Shown: positions 35,346 through 46,088 of the stretch, one piece after another
How the letters are laid out: each line of letters begins with the position of its first letter
How positions within the stretch are numbered: position 1 is the first letter of the stretch
Assembly (NCBI GenBank): GCA_002385985.1
Contig: DGEO01000037.1
Location: forward strand, 16,187 to 80,186
Source of the DNA: Anaerolineaceae bacterium UBA3924
GTDB lineage: Bacteria; Chloroflexota; Anaerolineae; Anaerolineales; Anaerolineaceae
DNA: 64,000 bases
Reading direction: 5' to 3'
Position numbers and translations under genes: made by a program
Notes under the pieces: generated by a model
Told to the model about the DNA's origin: nothing
Seen by the model: only the letters and a program-made list of their open reading frames with translations
The model's database searches: none

Positions 35346-36145
35346 TGGATCCTACAGCCAACATTTACGCGCTCGTTAACCAGAAAGGCGGGGTGGGGAA
35401 GACGACCAGTGCCATTAATCTGGCAGCTTATCTGGGTTATTACGGTCAGCGGGTGCTGCTGGTCGACCTGGACCCCCAGGCAAACGCCACCTCCTCGCTG
35501 GGTGTGGATAAGCGCACCGTCCGCGCCGGAACTTACGAAGTTCTGATGGGCCAGACCCCCATCGGCCCGGCGATATTGCACAACCCTCGGTTGAAAATAT
35601 CACTGCTGCCCTCTTCCCCGGCGCTGGCCGGAGCGGAGGTCGAGTTGATCCAGGTCCCCAACCGTGAGCGGCAGCTGCGCGGCGTGCTCACAGCGGTGGA
35701 AAACCGCTACGATTACATCCTGATCGACTGCCCGCCATCGCTCAGCCTGCTGACCATTAACGGGCTGGTGGCCGCCCGCACCGGCCTGATCATTCCGGTC
35801 CAGTGCGAATACCTGGCGCTGGAAGGCCTGGGGCAGCTGACGCAGACCATCGAGCGCGTGCGCTCATCCATGTTCAACGAACTCACGGTCCGCGGCGTGG
35901 TGTTGACAATGTTCGACGGCCGCACCCGCCTGGCGGTGGACGTGGTCAACGAGGTGCGCCGCTTCTTCCCGGACCACGTATTTGACGCAGTGATCCCCCG
36001 CTCCATCCGGGTGGCTGAAGCCCCGTCCTACGGCCTGCCCATTTCGCTGTACGCGCCGGAATCACCGGCGGCGAAAGCTTATGCCCAGCTGGCACGAGAA
36101 TTGCTACAAAAGGACGGGGTACTCATACCAGAAATAGAAGAGTAG
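35345..36145 (+). CDS. parA: ParA/Soj-type chromosome partition ATPase
   Basis: 266 residues. Deviant Walker A KGGVGKTT with signature Lys, LVDLDPQANATSSLG, and IDCPPSLSLLTINGL are diagnostic for chromosomal Soj/ParA. It binds DNA as an ATP dimer and with ParB segregates the origin region. The start overlaps the PfkB stop by 1 base and parB starts 4 bases after its end. No parS consensus was seen in the window, and the usual mnmG/rsmG neighbours are absent. Confidence 0.93.
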   Translation: MDPTANIYALVNQKGGVGKTTSAINLAAYLGYYGQRVLLVDLDPQANATSSLGVDKRTVRAGTYEVLMGQTPIGPAILHNPRLKISLLPSSPALAGAEVELIQVPNRERQLRGVLTAVENRYDYILIDCPPSLSLLTINGLVAARTGLIIPVQCEYLALEGLGQLTQTIERVRSSMFNELTVRGVVLTMFDGRTRLAVDVVNEVRRFFPDHVFDAVIPRSIRVAEAPSYGLPISLYAPESPAAKAYAQLARELLQKDGVLIPEIEE

Positions 36146-36149
36146 GTCT

Positions 36150-37007
36150 ATGGCACGCAAAAGTGGATTGGGTAAAGGGCTGGAAGCGCTCATACCGGGC
36201 GACTCCTTAACTGCTGGCCAGGATTCTGTCCTGCAGGTTCCCGTCGAACGGATTGTCCCCAATCCACAGCAGCCCCGGCTGGAAATGAACGAGGACGACC
36301 TGCAGGAGCTGGCCGCCTCCATCCAGGAGCACGGCATCCTGCAGCCGCTGGTAGTCTCGCGCACGGATGCGGCCGGTGAGTACACCCTGATCGCAGGCGA
36401 GCGGCGGCTGCGCGCGGCCAGGTTGGCCGGCCTGCGAACCGTGCCGGTCATCGTTCGCACCGCGTCCGAGCAGCAGCGCCTGGAGCTGGCCCTGATCGAA
36501 AACGTGCAGCGCGCCGACCTGTCGCCGCTGGAGACGGCCGCGGCCTACAACATGCTGGCCGAAGATTTCGGCCTGTCGCACGAAGATATTGCGCGCCGGG
36601 TGGGCAAGAGCCGGGTGGCCGTCACCAACGCGCTGCGGCTGCTCAAGCTGGCGCCCAAAGCCCGCCAGGCATTGGAAAAAGGGCTGATCAGCGAAGGTCA
36701 CGCCCGCGCGCTGCTGGGCCTGAACCTGCCCGCCGCGCAGGAGAGCGCGCTGGCGACGGTGATCAAGAACGAACTGAACGTGCGCCAGACGGAAGAACTG
36801 GTGCGCAAGCTCAACGGCCAGCGCCCCGAGCGTAAGCCTGCCCCTGCCCCCGCCCCCGAGGTCACCGACCTGGAAGAGCGTCTTCAGCAGCGCCTGGGAA
36901 CCCGGGTCAACCTGAAACCCTCAAAGAAAGGCGGGCGGGTGATTATCCATTACTACTCAGACGAAGATCTGGAATCACTGCTCAACCATTTACTGAGAGA
37001 AGAATAA
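36150..37007 (+). CDS. parB: ParB/Spo0J-type chromosome partition protein
   Basis: 285 residues. The N-terminus RKSGLGKGLEALIPG, CTP-binding motif GERRLRAARLAGL, LIENVQRADLSPLETA, HTH DIARRVGKSRVAVTNALRLLKL and a C-terminal dimerisation domain match chromosomal ParB. It would load as a CTP clamp at parS and stimulate ParA. The stop overlaps the next start (TAATG). Confidence 0.93.
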   Translation: MARKSGLGKGLEALIPGDSLTAGQDSVLQVPVERIVPNPQQPRLEMNEDDLQELAASIQEHGILQPLVVSRTDAAGEYTLIAGERRLRAARLAGLRTVPVIVRTASEQQRLELALIENVQRADLSPLETAAAYNMLAEDFGLSHEDIARRVGKSRVAVTNALRLLKLAPKARQALEKGLISEGHARALLGLNLPAAQESALATVIKNELNVRQTEELVRKLNGQRPERKPAPAPAPEVTDLEERLQQRLGTRVNLKPSKKGGRVIIHYYSDEDLESLLNHLLREE

Positions 37008-38593
37008 TGCGCATCCTTCATCATGCGAGGATCTACACCCCGGAACCCGCTGGTCCGGCGGTCACCGCCCTGGCGATCGACCGAGGGCTTATTATCGCCA
37101 TGGGTTCTGATGATGAGGTGCTGGCGCTGCGCCAGCACGGCGCCGAGGTGGAGGATCTTGGCGGACGGACGGTGTGGCCCGGCCTGATTGATGCACACCT
37201 GCACCTTCAGCATTACGCTGCCAGCCTGCAGCTGGTTGACTGTGAGACCGCCACAAAGGAAGAATGCCTGCGCCGGGTCGCGGAGCGCGCCCGCTCGGCA
37301 AAGCCCGGCGATTGGATTCTCGGTCACGGCTGGAACCAGAACCTCTGGCCGGAAGGGTTCGGGGATGCGGACGAGCTTGAAGCCGCCGCGCCCGGACACC
37401 CGGTGTACCTAACAGCCAAATCGCTTCACGCCGCCTGGGCCAATCGCACCGCAATGCAGCTGGCCGGCATCACCGCCGCCACCCCGGACCCGGAGGACGG
37501 GTCGCTTCTGCGTGATGCCAGCGGCCGCCCCACCGGCATCCTGCTGGAAGAAGCCATGCAGCTGGTCGCCGGACACCTGCCGGCTGCCAGCGCGGACGAG
37601 ATCTCCCGGCAAATTGAGCAGGCGCAGGCCAACCTGTGGCAGGTCGGCCTGACCGGCGTCCACGACCTGGACCGCCGGGACTGCTTCATCGCCCTGCAGC
37701 AGCTGGACCGGGAAGGCAAGCTGCGCCTGCGCGTGGTCAAGGGCATCCCGGCGGAGGATCTGGAGCACGCTGCGGCACTGGGCCTGCGCAGCGGTTTCGG
37801 CAGCGACTTCCTGCACATCGGACCGGTCAAATTCTTCGCCGACGGCGCGCTGGGGCCGCAGACGGCGGCCATGTTCCAGCCTTACAATGGCAGTCCGGAC
37901 AACACCGGGGTGCTGATGCTGGACTCAGAGCATCTTTTCGAAGCCGGCCAGACCGCCGTGCGCGGCGGGCTGAGCCTGGCGGTGCACGCCATCGGTGACC
38001 GGGCCGTGCACGAGGTTATTGAAGCCTACGCGCAGCTTCGGGCCTTCGAGCAGTCCGAGGGGCTGCCGGCCCTGCGCCACCGCATCGAGCACGTCCAGGT
38101 GCTGCACCCACAGGACGTCTCGCGCCTGGCACAGCTGGACGTGATTGCCTCCATGCAGCCCATCCATGCCACCTCGGACATGTTCACCGCCGACCGGTAC
38201 TGGGGCGAGCGCTCCGCGCTGGCCTACGCCTTCCGCACCCTGCTGGACCAGGGAACACGCCTGGCTTTCGGGTCTGATGCCCCCGTCGAACCGCCCAACC
38301 CCTTCCTGGGCATGCACGCCGCAGTCCACCGCCGGCTGCCGTCCGGTGAGCCAGGTGAAGACGGCTGGCGGCCTGAGCAGCGCATCCGCCTGGCAGAAGC
38401 GCTGGCCGCCTACACCACCGGCGCGGCCTACGCCGGCGGATTGGAAGACCGTCTGGGACGGCTGGTGCCCGGGTACAAAGCTGACCTGATCGTCCTGCCT
38501 GAAGATCCCTTCCAGCTGCCCCCGGATAGACTCTATGACCTGCGGCCGGAGGCCACCATGGTCGCCGGCGAGTGGGTCTGGAGGAGCAGGTAG
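37007..38593 (+). CDS. YtcJ-like metal-dependent amidohydrolase
   Basis: 528 residues. First metal site DAHLHLQ, then HRIEHVQVLHP and the C-terminal FGSDAPVEPPNPFLG with the catalytic Asp; GVHDLDRRD and the KFFADGALGPQTAAM segment are typical of the YtcJ/NfdA group. It hydrolyses an amide or imine bond in an unknown substrate. Overlaps parB by 1 base, so it is in the same transcript, although no functional link to segregation is evident. Confidence 0.88.
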   Translation: MRILHHARIYTPEPAGPAVTALAIDRGLIIAMGSDDEVLALRQHGAEVEDLGGRTVWPGLIDAHLHLQHYAASLQLVDCETATKEECLRRVAERARSAKPGDWILGHGWNQNLWPEGFGDADELEAAAPGHPVYLTAKSLHAAWANRTAMQLAGITAATPDPEDGSLLRDASGRPTGILLEEAMQLVAGHLPAASADEISRQIEQAQANLWQVGLTGVHDLDRRDCFIALQQLDREGKLRLRVVKGIPAEDLEHAAALGLRSGFGSDFLHIGPVKFFADGALGPQTAAMFQPYNGSPDNTGVLMLDSEHLFEAGQTAVRGGLSLAVHAIGDRAVHEVIEAYAQLRAFEQSEGLPALRHRIEHVQVLHPQDVSRLAQLDVIASMQPIHATSDMFTADRYWGERSALAYAFRTLLDQGTRLAFGSDAPVEPPNPFLGMHAAVHRRLPSGEPGEDGWRPEQRIRLAEALAAYTTGAAYAGGLEDRLGRLVPGYKADLIVLPEDPFQLPPDRLYDLRPEATMVAGEWVWRSR

Positions 38594-38601
38594 AGCCTCG
38601 T

Positions 38602-39624
38602 ATGCCGACGAAACCCCTGACTCCCGAAGTTCTTGTCCCCCGGCTGGGTGAATATCTGGTTGAGCGTAATCTGATCACCCGGGAAGCGCTCGAGCTGGCA
38701 TTGAACCGTCAGGAGGAGCTGCGCCGGCAGGTGGATGATCCCCCGCTGCTGGGCCAGATCCTGGTCGAGATGGGTTCCATCGACCGGGTGACGCTGGATG
38801 AAGCTATTACCGAGCAGATCATCCAGCTGCGCGCCGCGCTGGAGGAAACCAACCGCCAGCTGGAGCGGCGCGTCCAGGAACGCACCGCCGAGCTGCAGCA
38901 GGCTTACAACAGGCTCGCCGAGCTGGACCAGCTGAAGTCCAACTTCGTTGCCAACATTTCCCACGAGCTGCGCACCCCGCTGACACACGTCCGCGGTTAC
39001 CTGGACCTGCTCAAAGGCGGCGACCTCGGTCCCGTGTCGCCGGACCAGCATAGCGCGCTCAACACCATGGACAAGGCCGTCCGGCGGCTGGCGCGCCTGA
39101 TCGAAGACCTGATCCTGTTTTCCACCGCCGAACACCAGCAGATCACCCTGCGCCAGTCCACCTTCAACCTGTCCCAGATGGCCCAGGCCTGCTACGCCCG
39201 CTACCAGCCGGTCGCCGCGGAGCGGCGCGTGGACCTGCAGCTGTTGAACAGCGAGCCGGACCAGATCGTCCTAGGTGACAGCGAAAAGATCGCCTGGGTC
39301 ATCCAGCAGCTGCTGGAGAACGCAATCAAGTTCACCCCCGCCGGCGGGACTGTGCAGCTCTCCGTGGAGCCGGTGAACCGGAAAGTGCGCTGCTCCGTCC
39401 GCGATTCGGGGATTGGCATCCCCGAGGACCAGTTCGAAGCCATTTTCACCCCTTTCCACCAGCTGGACAGCTCTTCCACCCGCCGCTATGGCGGCACCGG
39501 CCTGGGCCTTTCGCTGGTCAAGAAGATCGTCGAAGCCCACGGCTCCGTCGTCGAAGTGCAGTCCACCATTGGTAAAGGCAGCCAGTTTTCCTTCAGCCTG
39601 CAGTCCGTTCGTGACACCTCTTGA
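38602..39624 (+). CDS. soluble histidine kinase with GspE/MshE-N-like input domain
   Basis: 340 residues, no transmembrane segment. Residues about 10-72 (LGEYLVERNLITREALELAL ... LGQILVEMGSID) resemble the N-terminal domain of type II secretion/MshE ATPases, some of which bind cyclic di-GMP. A coiled coil follows, then HisKA with NISHELRTPLTHV and an HATPase_c domain with the N, G1 (DSGIGIPEDQF) and G2 (GGTGLGLSL) boxes. ATG at 38602 lies 8 bases after the amidohydrolase stop. It probably feeds the regulator at 40885. Confidence 0.88.
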   Translation: MPTKPLTPEVLVPRLGEYLVERNLITREALELALNRQEELRRQVDDPPLLGQILVEMGSIDRVTLDEAITEQIIQLRAALEETNRQLERRVQERTAELQQAYNRLAELDQLKSNFVANISHELRTPLTHVRGYLDLLKGGDLGPVSPDQHSALNTMDKAVRRLARLIEDLILFSTAEHQQITLRQSTFNLSQMAQACYARYQPVAAERRVDLQLLNSEPDQIVLGDSEKIAWVIQQLLENAIKFTPAGGTVQLSVEPVNRKVRCSVRDSGIGIPEDQFEAIFTPFHQLDSSSTRRYGGTGLGLSLVKKIVEAHGSVVEVQSTIGKGSQFSFSLQSVRDTS

Positions 39625-39638
39625 AAGCGAATTAGCGA

Positions 39639-40895
39639 ATGACAACCCCTGTACCCACCTACCCGCGAGGTCCAATTACACCTGAACACCTGTACGCCAT
39701 CAGCCAGCTGGCGGCCGAAACCCGAGACTGGCGCGCCGCCCTGGAGACGATCATCAAAGATATCCGCCCTTACTTTATCTTTGATAACGTCGTGGTGTAT
39801 CTGATGGACCCGAAGACCCGGGCGCTGGAGGTCGGTTTCGCCAGGGCGACCGGGCGAGGCAAGTCTGCCGAGGCGGACGTGTCCTGGGGTGAAGCGGTCG
39901 CCAATGAAATCGTGCAGGATAACCGGGTCGTCTACAAGCTGCCGGAGGACATGGCGGAAGAAAACCGGCTGCGGAGGCCCTTCACCTACGGCCTGCCGCT
40001 GACCAGCGGCGGGAAAACCCTGGGCGCGATCATCTTCATCCGCTTCGGCAGCCCGGAATATCTCGAGGGCGACCAGAAGATGGCCCATTTCATCGCCCAG
40101 CAGACCTCGCTCATGGTGGAACGCCACCAGCTCCGCAGCAGCCTGGACCAGCTCAACTCGGTCTACCAGCTCTTCCAGCTGCAGGAAGATTTCATCCACA
40201 CGCTATCCCACGAGATCCGCAATCCGCTGGGGTTCATCAAGGGCTACACCACCACGCTCCTGCGGCCCAACACCCGCTGGGACCCGGAAACCCAGCAGGA
40301 GTTTCTGACCATCATCGACAAGGAGACCGACCGACTGCAAGACTTGATCGAGAACCTGCTGGACTCCGCGCGGCTGCAGTCCGGGCATATGAAGATGGAC
40401 TTCCAGCCCATCCGCGTCGAGTCGCTGGTCAACGACGTGGTCACCCGCAGCCAGATGCACCATCCGGATTTGAAGATCGTAACCAAATTCAAGCAGCCGC
40501 TGCCCATCATCCACGGCGATTCGCGCCGTCTGGCCCAGGTGTTTGAGAACCTGGTGTCCAATGCGGTAAAATACGCTCCGGGTTCACCCGTCTATTTCTG
40601 GGTCAGCGGTACAGAGAACGGCGTGCTGATTGAAATCGAAGACAAGGGGCCCGGCATCCCTGCGGAGCACCTCAACCAGCTGTTCCAGCGGTTCTACCGC
40701 GTGCCCGGGAACTCCATCCACGTCCACGGCTCTGGACTGGGACTGTTTATCGTTAAGCAGATTATCGATGCGCATCAAGGTCAAATCACAGTTTCCTCCG
40801 AAGTTGATCAGGGCACCACGTTCCACATCCAACTGCCCTCGCACCCTGATGAACCGGCGGAGGTAGGCGAAAGGAAGACAAGAAATGAGCACTAG
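39639..40895 (+). CDS. soluble GAF-domain histidine kinase
   Basis: 418 residues, no membrane segments. An N-terminal GAF-like sensor domain (about 20-165) is followed by HisKA with TLSHEIRNPLGFIKGY (phospho-His) and HATPase_c with DKGPGIPAEHLNQLF and GSGLGLFIV. The end overlaps the response regulator start by 11 bases, making this the closest partner kinase. The ligand of the GAF domain is unknown. Confidence 0.9.
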   Translation: MTTPVPTYPRGPITPEHLYAISQLAAETRDWRAALETIIKDIRPYFIFDNVVVYLMDPKTRALEVGFARATGRGKSAEADVSWGEAVANEIVQDNRVVYKLPEDMAEENRLRRPFTYGLPLTSGGKTLGAIIFIRFGSPEYLEGDQKMAHFIAQQTSLMVERHQLRSSLDQLNSVYQLFQLQEDFIHTLSHEIRNPLGFIKGYTTTLLRPNTRWDPETQQEFLTIIDKETDRLQDLIENLLDSARLQSGHMKMDFQPIRVESLVNDVVTRSQMHHPDLKIVTKFKQPLPIIHGDSRRLAQVFENLVSNAVKYAPGSPVYFWVSGTENGVLIEIEDKGPGIPAEHLNQLFQRFYRVPGNSIHVHGSGLGLFIVKQIIDAHQGQITVSSEVDQGTTFHIQLPSHPDEPAEVGERKTRNEH

Positions 40896-41589
40896 GATCC
40901 TGGTCGTCGACGACGAACAGCTCTACAGGCACCTCCTGCGAGTTAACCTGGAAGCGGAAGACTACGAGGTCATCACCGCCACCAACGGCGAAGAAGCGCT
41001 GGATATGATGTCAAGCGCCCAGCCCGACCTCGTGCTGCTGGATGTCATGATGCCGAACCTGGACGGGTTCAGCACCTGCGAGCGCATCCGCCAGTTTTCC
41101 AACGTTCCCATCATCATGCTCACCGCACGCGGTGAAGAGAATGACCGTGTCCGCGGACTGAACGCCGGGGCGGACGACTACGTGGTCAAGCCCTTCTCCG
41201 CGACCGAATTGATCGCCCGGGTGCGCGCCGTGCTGCGCCGCGCGCAGAACACTGACCAGGGTATTCAAAACCGCTACTTCTCGCACGGCAATCTGCGCCT
41301 TGATTTTGCCCGCGCGGAGGTATGGAAGGGAGACAAACCGATCTACCTATCGGCCACCGAATACCGCCTGTTGATCCAGTTCGCCCACAACGTCGGCCGT
41401 GTGCTCTCCGCCGAGGAGCTGCTCACCGCCGTATGGGGCGAGCAGTACCGTGAAGACAAAGAAATTCTGTGGGTCAGCATTGCCCGTCTGCGCCAGAAGC
41501 TCGAAGACGATCCGCACTCACCGCAGCATATCGTTACCCGGTCCGGTCTGGGGTACTTAATGCCGCCCACCGAAACCGAAAAAGCCTAG
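40885..41589 (+). CDS. OmpR/PhoB-family response regulator
   Basis: 234 residues. Receiver with DDEQ acidic pair, phospho-Asp in LLDVMMPNLDG, Thr in MLTARG and Lys in YVVKPFS; winged-helix output domain with LSATEYRLLIQFAHNVGRVLS and RLRQKLEDDP. It overlaps the GAF kinase gene by 11 bases. Two kinases converge on one regulator in this operon. Target promoters are unknown. Confidence 0.94.
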   Translation: MSTRILVVDDEQLYRHLLRVNLEAEDYEVITATNGEEALDMMSSAQPDLVLLDVMMPNLDGFSTCERIRQFSNVPIIMLTARGEENDRVRGLNAGADDYVVKPFSATELIARVRAVLRRAQNTDQGIQNRYFSHGNLRLDFARAEVWKGDKPIYLSATEYRLLIQFAHNVGRVLSAEELLTAVWGEQYREDKEILWVSIARLRQKLEDDPHSPQHIVTRSGLGYLMPPTETEKA

Positions 41590-41607
41590 AAAGGACTCAG
41601 CAGACTT

Positions 41608-41900
41608 ATGCTGCCCATTTTTGAAGAAAAAGGCAAGATTTTCACTCAGGTCATTCAGAAAAAGCCAGTTCCCGTGGTGCTGCAGACTCCCACTCACCGC
41701 ATTGAAGGCTTGCTGCATGTACGTCCAGACCAGCGAACCAAAGATGAACTGGATGCTTCCGAGCAGTTCATCGCCATCACCGATGCTGTTGTTATGGACG
41801 CTGAAGGGAAGGTCGTCATCAAAGCGCCCTTCCTGGCAGTGCAAACCGCTCAGATCATCTGGCTGGCTCCTCAGGCGGAGCCTGATTCAGGCAACGAAGC

Positions 41901-41904
<4 letters not shown>
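41608..41904 (+). CDS. small conserved-looking beta-rich protein coupled to cpaF
   Basis: 98 residues, no family recognised. It is soluble and predicted mostly beta (VVLQTPTHRIEGLLHVRPDQR, then ITDAVVMDAEGKVVIKAPFLAVQTAQIIWL). AAGGA lies upstream of ATG 41608. Its stop overlaps the CpaF start in an ATGA four-base overlap, implying linked synthesis. It may act with the ATPase or with the two-component system. Confidence 0.72.
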
Positions 41905-43217
<1,313 letters not shown>

Positions 43218-43271
43218 AGCTGCGCGCACTGGTTTGATCATTCAGCGGTTCGTTCTTGAGGGAAGGGGACC

Positions 43272-43979
43272 ATGAGCACATCCTTAAAGATCGTGAATAT
43301 TCGCACCCGGAAACTGGGGTTACTCATGTACGACGCCCGCATCGCGGCCGGAAAGAGCCAGGAAGCCTGCGCGGAGGCGATGCAGATCCCCCTGGAGGAT
43401 TACCAGGCCTTCGAGACCGGGCAGAGCGCTCCATCCCTGCCGCAGCTGGAAGCCTTTTCTTACTTTTTAAACGTCCCGCTCCAGCATTTCTGGGGAACCA
43501 CACCGCTCTCACAGCGCACCTCCGCCGATACCCTCACCGGGCTGGAGGCGCGCTATACCTCCCGCAATCTGGAAATCAGCGCCGCGCTGCAGGCAGCCCG
43601 CGCGAAGACCGGTCTGTCACTCTCGGACCTGGCGCTGAAAACCGATCTGGATGAGCAAACCCTCTTCCAGTACGAAGAAGGCATCGAGGGAATCCCCGTC
43701 CCGCAGCTGGACCTGATCACCGAGGCCCTCGGCATACCCACGGAGGCGCTGTTCGACCAGACCGGTGAAGTGGGCCGCTGGCGCACCGAGCGGGACGCGG
43801 TGGGCCGCTTTTTACAGCTGCCCATGGAGCTGCAGTGGTTCATCGCCGACCCGGAAAACCAGCCCTATCTGGAGTTCGCCCGGCGAATTCAGGGAATGGA
43901 TCTGGACCGCCTGCAGGCTCTGGCCCGGGCACTGCTGGATCTGACCGGAGCACAGGAGCGAGAATCCCATGAACACTGA
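43272..43979 (+). CDS. tandem XRE-type helix-turn-helix regulator
   Basis: 235 residues with two Cro/C1-like HTH regions: about 15-70 (MYDARIAAGKSQEACAEAMQ ... FETGQSAPSLPQLEAFS) and about 100-160 (ALQAARAKTGLSLSDLALKT ... YEEGIEGIPVPQLDLI). A helical C-terminal part of about 70 residues follows. ATG at 43272 has GGAAGGGG upstream. It overlaps the TPR gene by 11 bases, suggesting a regulator working with a TPR partner. Confidence 0.85.
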   Translation: MSTSLKIVNIRTRKLGLLMYDARIAAGKSQEACAEAMQIPLEDYQAFETGQSAPSLPQLEAFSYFLNVPLQHFWGTTPLSQRTSADTLTGLEARYTSRNLEISAALQAARAKTGLSLSDLALKTDLDEQTLFQYEEGIEGIPVPQLDLITEALGIPTEALFDQTGEVGRWRTERDAVGRFLQLPMELQWFIADPENQPYLEFARRIQGMDLDRLQALARALLDLTGAQERESHEH

Positions 43980-44511
43980 TATTGAAACCCTCATCCAGGC
44001 CGCTGACCAGGCATACGATGCCAAGAAGTACCTCGAAGCGGCCGATCAGTATAAACAGGCTGCAGAAGCGCTGCGGGCGGCCGGCGATCCCCTGCGGGCC
44101 GCCGAGATGGACAACAACCGCTGCGTCGCCTTTCTGAAGGCCGGCGAACCGCAGCAGGCCTATGACGCCGCCGCCGGCACCGACCGGCTCTTCGCTGAGG
44201 CCGGAGACACCATCCGCCAGGCGACCGCGATGGCGAATCAGGGGATGGCGCTGGAAGACCTGAAGGAGTTCGACCGCGCGCTTGAGCTGTACGAGCAGGC
44301 GGTGGAGATGCTCAAGGAAGCCGGCGAGGATGATATGCGCTCCTACATCCAGGAACGCGTCTCCGGGATCAAATTCCGATCCAAACAGCCGGTTGAAGGG
44401 CTGATGAACATGCAGTTCGCCATCGACAACCGCCAGCGGCGCGGCTGGATTGCCGGCCCTGTGGTCGGGTTTTTCGTGAAAAACATTCTTAGAAGGTTAG
44501 GGTTAAAATAA
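43969..44511 (+). CDS. TPR-repeat protein
   Basis: 180 residues with about four degenerate tetratricopeptide repeats (for example AYDAKKYLEAADQYKQAAEA and NQGMALEDLKEFDRALELYEQA). The C-terminal 40 residues contain a basic segment and a weak hydrophobic stretch (WIAGPVVGFFVKNIL) that may touch the membrane. It overlaps the XRE regulator gene at its start, and its stop overlaps the next gene. Confidence 0.83.
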   Translation: MNTDIETLIQAADQAYDAKKYLEAADQYKQAAEALRAAGDPLRAAEMDNNRCVAFLKAGEPQQAYDAAAGTDRLFAEAGDTIRQATAMANQGMALEDLKEFDRALELYEQAVEMLKEAGEDDMRSYIQERVSGIKFRSKQPVEGLMNMQFAIDNRQRRGWIAGPVVGFFVKNILRRLGLK

Positions 44512-45359
44512 GCGGCATTTCATACCGTCCTGCCGAACCCGCGGATGCGGCGGACCTGCTGAACCTGATCTCCTTCGAGCTGTACAATCACCGCCACCTG
44601 GACTGGCGAAACGCGCTGGACTGGCTCGGCCAGCAGCCCTACTGGTTGATGATCCGGGATGAGCGGCCCGCCGCTGTGCTTGCCCTGCCGCCGGACCCGC
44701 CTGGCGTGTACTGGATCCGGGCCTTTGCCTGCTCAGCGCAGTTCAAGCCCGGCGAGGTGTTCAGCGCGCTGCTGGAGCAGGCCATCTGCCAGCTGGAAAC
44801 CCTGCCCGGCAAGAAGCTGATTGCCAGCCTGGCCATGCAGAACTGGTTCAACAACATCCTGCTGAAAAACGGGTTCGAGTATCACCAGGACATCGTCGTT
44901 CTCACCTGGGAGGACCAGCCCGTCCGTGAAACCTCGCTCCCGGCCGGTTTTCAGGTTCGCCCGCTCATTCCCCCCGACCTGCCTGCCGTTGCTCAGCTGG
45001 ATCAGCGCTGTTTTGAAGATATCTGGCAGCTGTCGCTGGACTCGCTGCACCACGCTTTTGGCCAGTCGGCCTACTCAACCGTGGTCGAGGTGAACCGGCG
45101 CATCGTCGCCTACCAGATCAGCACCGAGAGCGGCGTCTCAGCGCACCTGGCCCGCATCGCCGTGGACCCCGACTGGCAGGGCAAGGGCATCGGCCTGCAC
45201 CTGCTCCTGGATATGCTGCGCTTTTTCACCGGTCAGGGCCACACCTACATCACGGTCAACACGCAGAGCAGCAACCAGGCTTCGCTGGCGCTCTACCAGG
45301 CAGCCGGTTTTACCCGGACTCAGGAGGCCTACCCGGTTTTGCTCCGGCCCTGGAGATAA
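44508..45359 (+). CDS. tandem GNAT acetyltransferase, apparent ATA start
   Basis: 283 residues if begun at ATA 44508. The N-terminal half opens ISYRPAEPADAADLLNLI, a classical GNAT beta1-alpha1, and the C-terminal half is a second GNAT module with ARIAVDPDWQGKGIGLHLL and NQASLALYQAAGFTRT. The frame has no ATG, GTG or TTG between the in-frame stop at 44490 and TTG 44643/ATG 44646, and starting there would delete the first 45 residues of the fold. AGGG at 44499-44502 precedes ATA by 5 bases, and ATA forms an ATAA overlap with the TPR stop, just as ATGA would. Substrate unknown. Confidence 0.75.
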   Translation: MSGISYRPAEPADAADLLNLISFELYNHRHLDWRNALDWLGQQPYWLMIRDERPAAVLALPPDPPGVYWIRAFACSAQFKPGEVFSALLEQAICQLETLPGKKLIASLAMQNWFNNILLKNGFEYHQDIVVLTWEDQPVRETSLPAGFQVRPLIPPDLPAVAQLDQRCFEDIWQLSLDSLHHAFGQSAYSTVVEVNRRIVAYQISTESGVSAHLARIAVDPDWQGKGIGLHLLLDMLRFFTGQGHTYITVNTQSSNQASLALYQAAGFTRTQEAYPVLLRPWR

Positions 45360-45374
45360 CCATCGGGGATTGGC

Positions 45375-46088
45375 TCAATACAGCCCGAAATGCTGGAACA
45401 CCAGCACCATAAACGGCGCCGCAAGAAGCGCCGGCAGGAAGTTACCCACCCGGATCTGGCGAATTTCCAGCAGATTGGAAACGGCGATACCCATCAGCAG
45501 CACGCCGCCGACCGCAGTGATCTCCACCATCATGGTTTCGGTGACCAGCGCGTTTACCTGAGCGGCCAGCAGCGTAATGGCTCCCTGGTAAATGAAAATG
45601 GGGCCAGCTGAGAACATCACCCCCAACCCCAGACTGGATGCAAACGCCAGCGAGGCGAAGCCGTCCAGGATGGCCTTGATCGCCAGGGTCTGGTAATCAC
45701 CGGTCAGCCCGTCCTGGATGGACCCCAGGATGGCCATCGGACCGACGCAGAACAGCAGCGAGCTGACGAAAAATCCCTTAACGAAGCGGCTGCCGTCGCT
45801 GCCCGATTCGTGGCTGCGGTTGAGCCGGTGCTCCAGCCAGACCCCGAGGTTCTGGATACCCTTCTCGATCTGCCACCACTCGCCCAGCAGCACCCCGATC
45901 AGCAGGCTGGTCACCACTACCATGGAGTTCTGGGTTTCGATGAACAGCTTGATGCCAAATCCCAGGCAGAACAGGCCCAGCACGGATATCACCGACCGCT
46001 TGAGGTCTTCCGATAAGCGCGCGCCAATAAGCATGCCCAGGAGGCTGCCGACGACCACCAGGGCAACGTTGATGAGTGTACCGGTCAT
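45375..46088 (-). CDS. DUF554 family membrane protein
   Basis: 237 residues with about seven hydrophobic helices. GTLINVALVVVGSLLGMLIG at the start, GLFCLGFGIK and FCVGPMAILGSIQDGLTGD are typical of DUF554/YdfK proteins of unknown transport function. ATG at 46088 shares its first base with the stop of the upstream adenosyltransferase (TGATG); a longer in-frame start lies inside that gene and is rejected. Confidence 0.87.
   Translation of the reverse strand: MTGTLINVALVVVGSLLGMLIGARLSEDLKRSVISVLGLFCLGFGIKLFIETQNSMVVVTSLLIGVLLGEWWQIEKGIQNLGVWLEHRLNRSHESGSDGSRFVKGFFVSSLLFCVGPMAILGSIQDGLTGDYQTLAIKAILDGFASLAFASSLGLGVMFSAGPIFIYQGAITLLAAQVNALVTETMMVEITAVGGVLLMGIAVSNLLEIRQIRVGNFLPALLAAPFMVLVFQHFGLY

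Noticed and set aside
35345..37007. parS sites near parAB
   Set aside because: No match to the 16-bp parS consensus was noticed in or around these genes.
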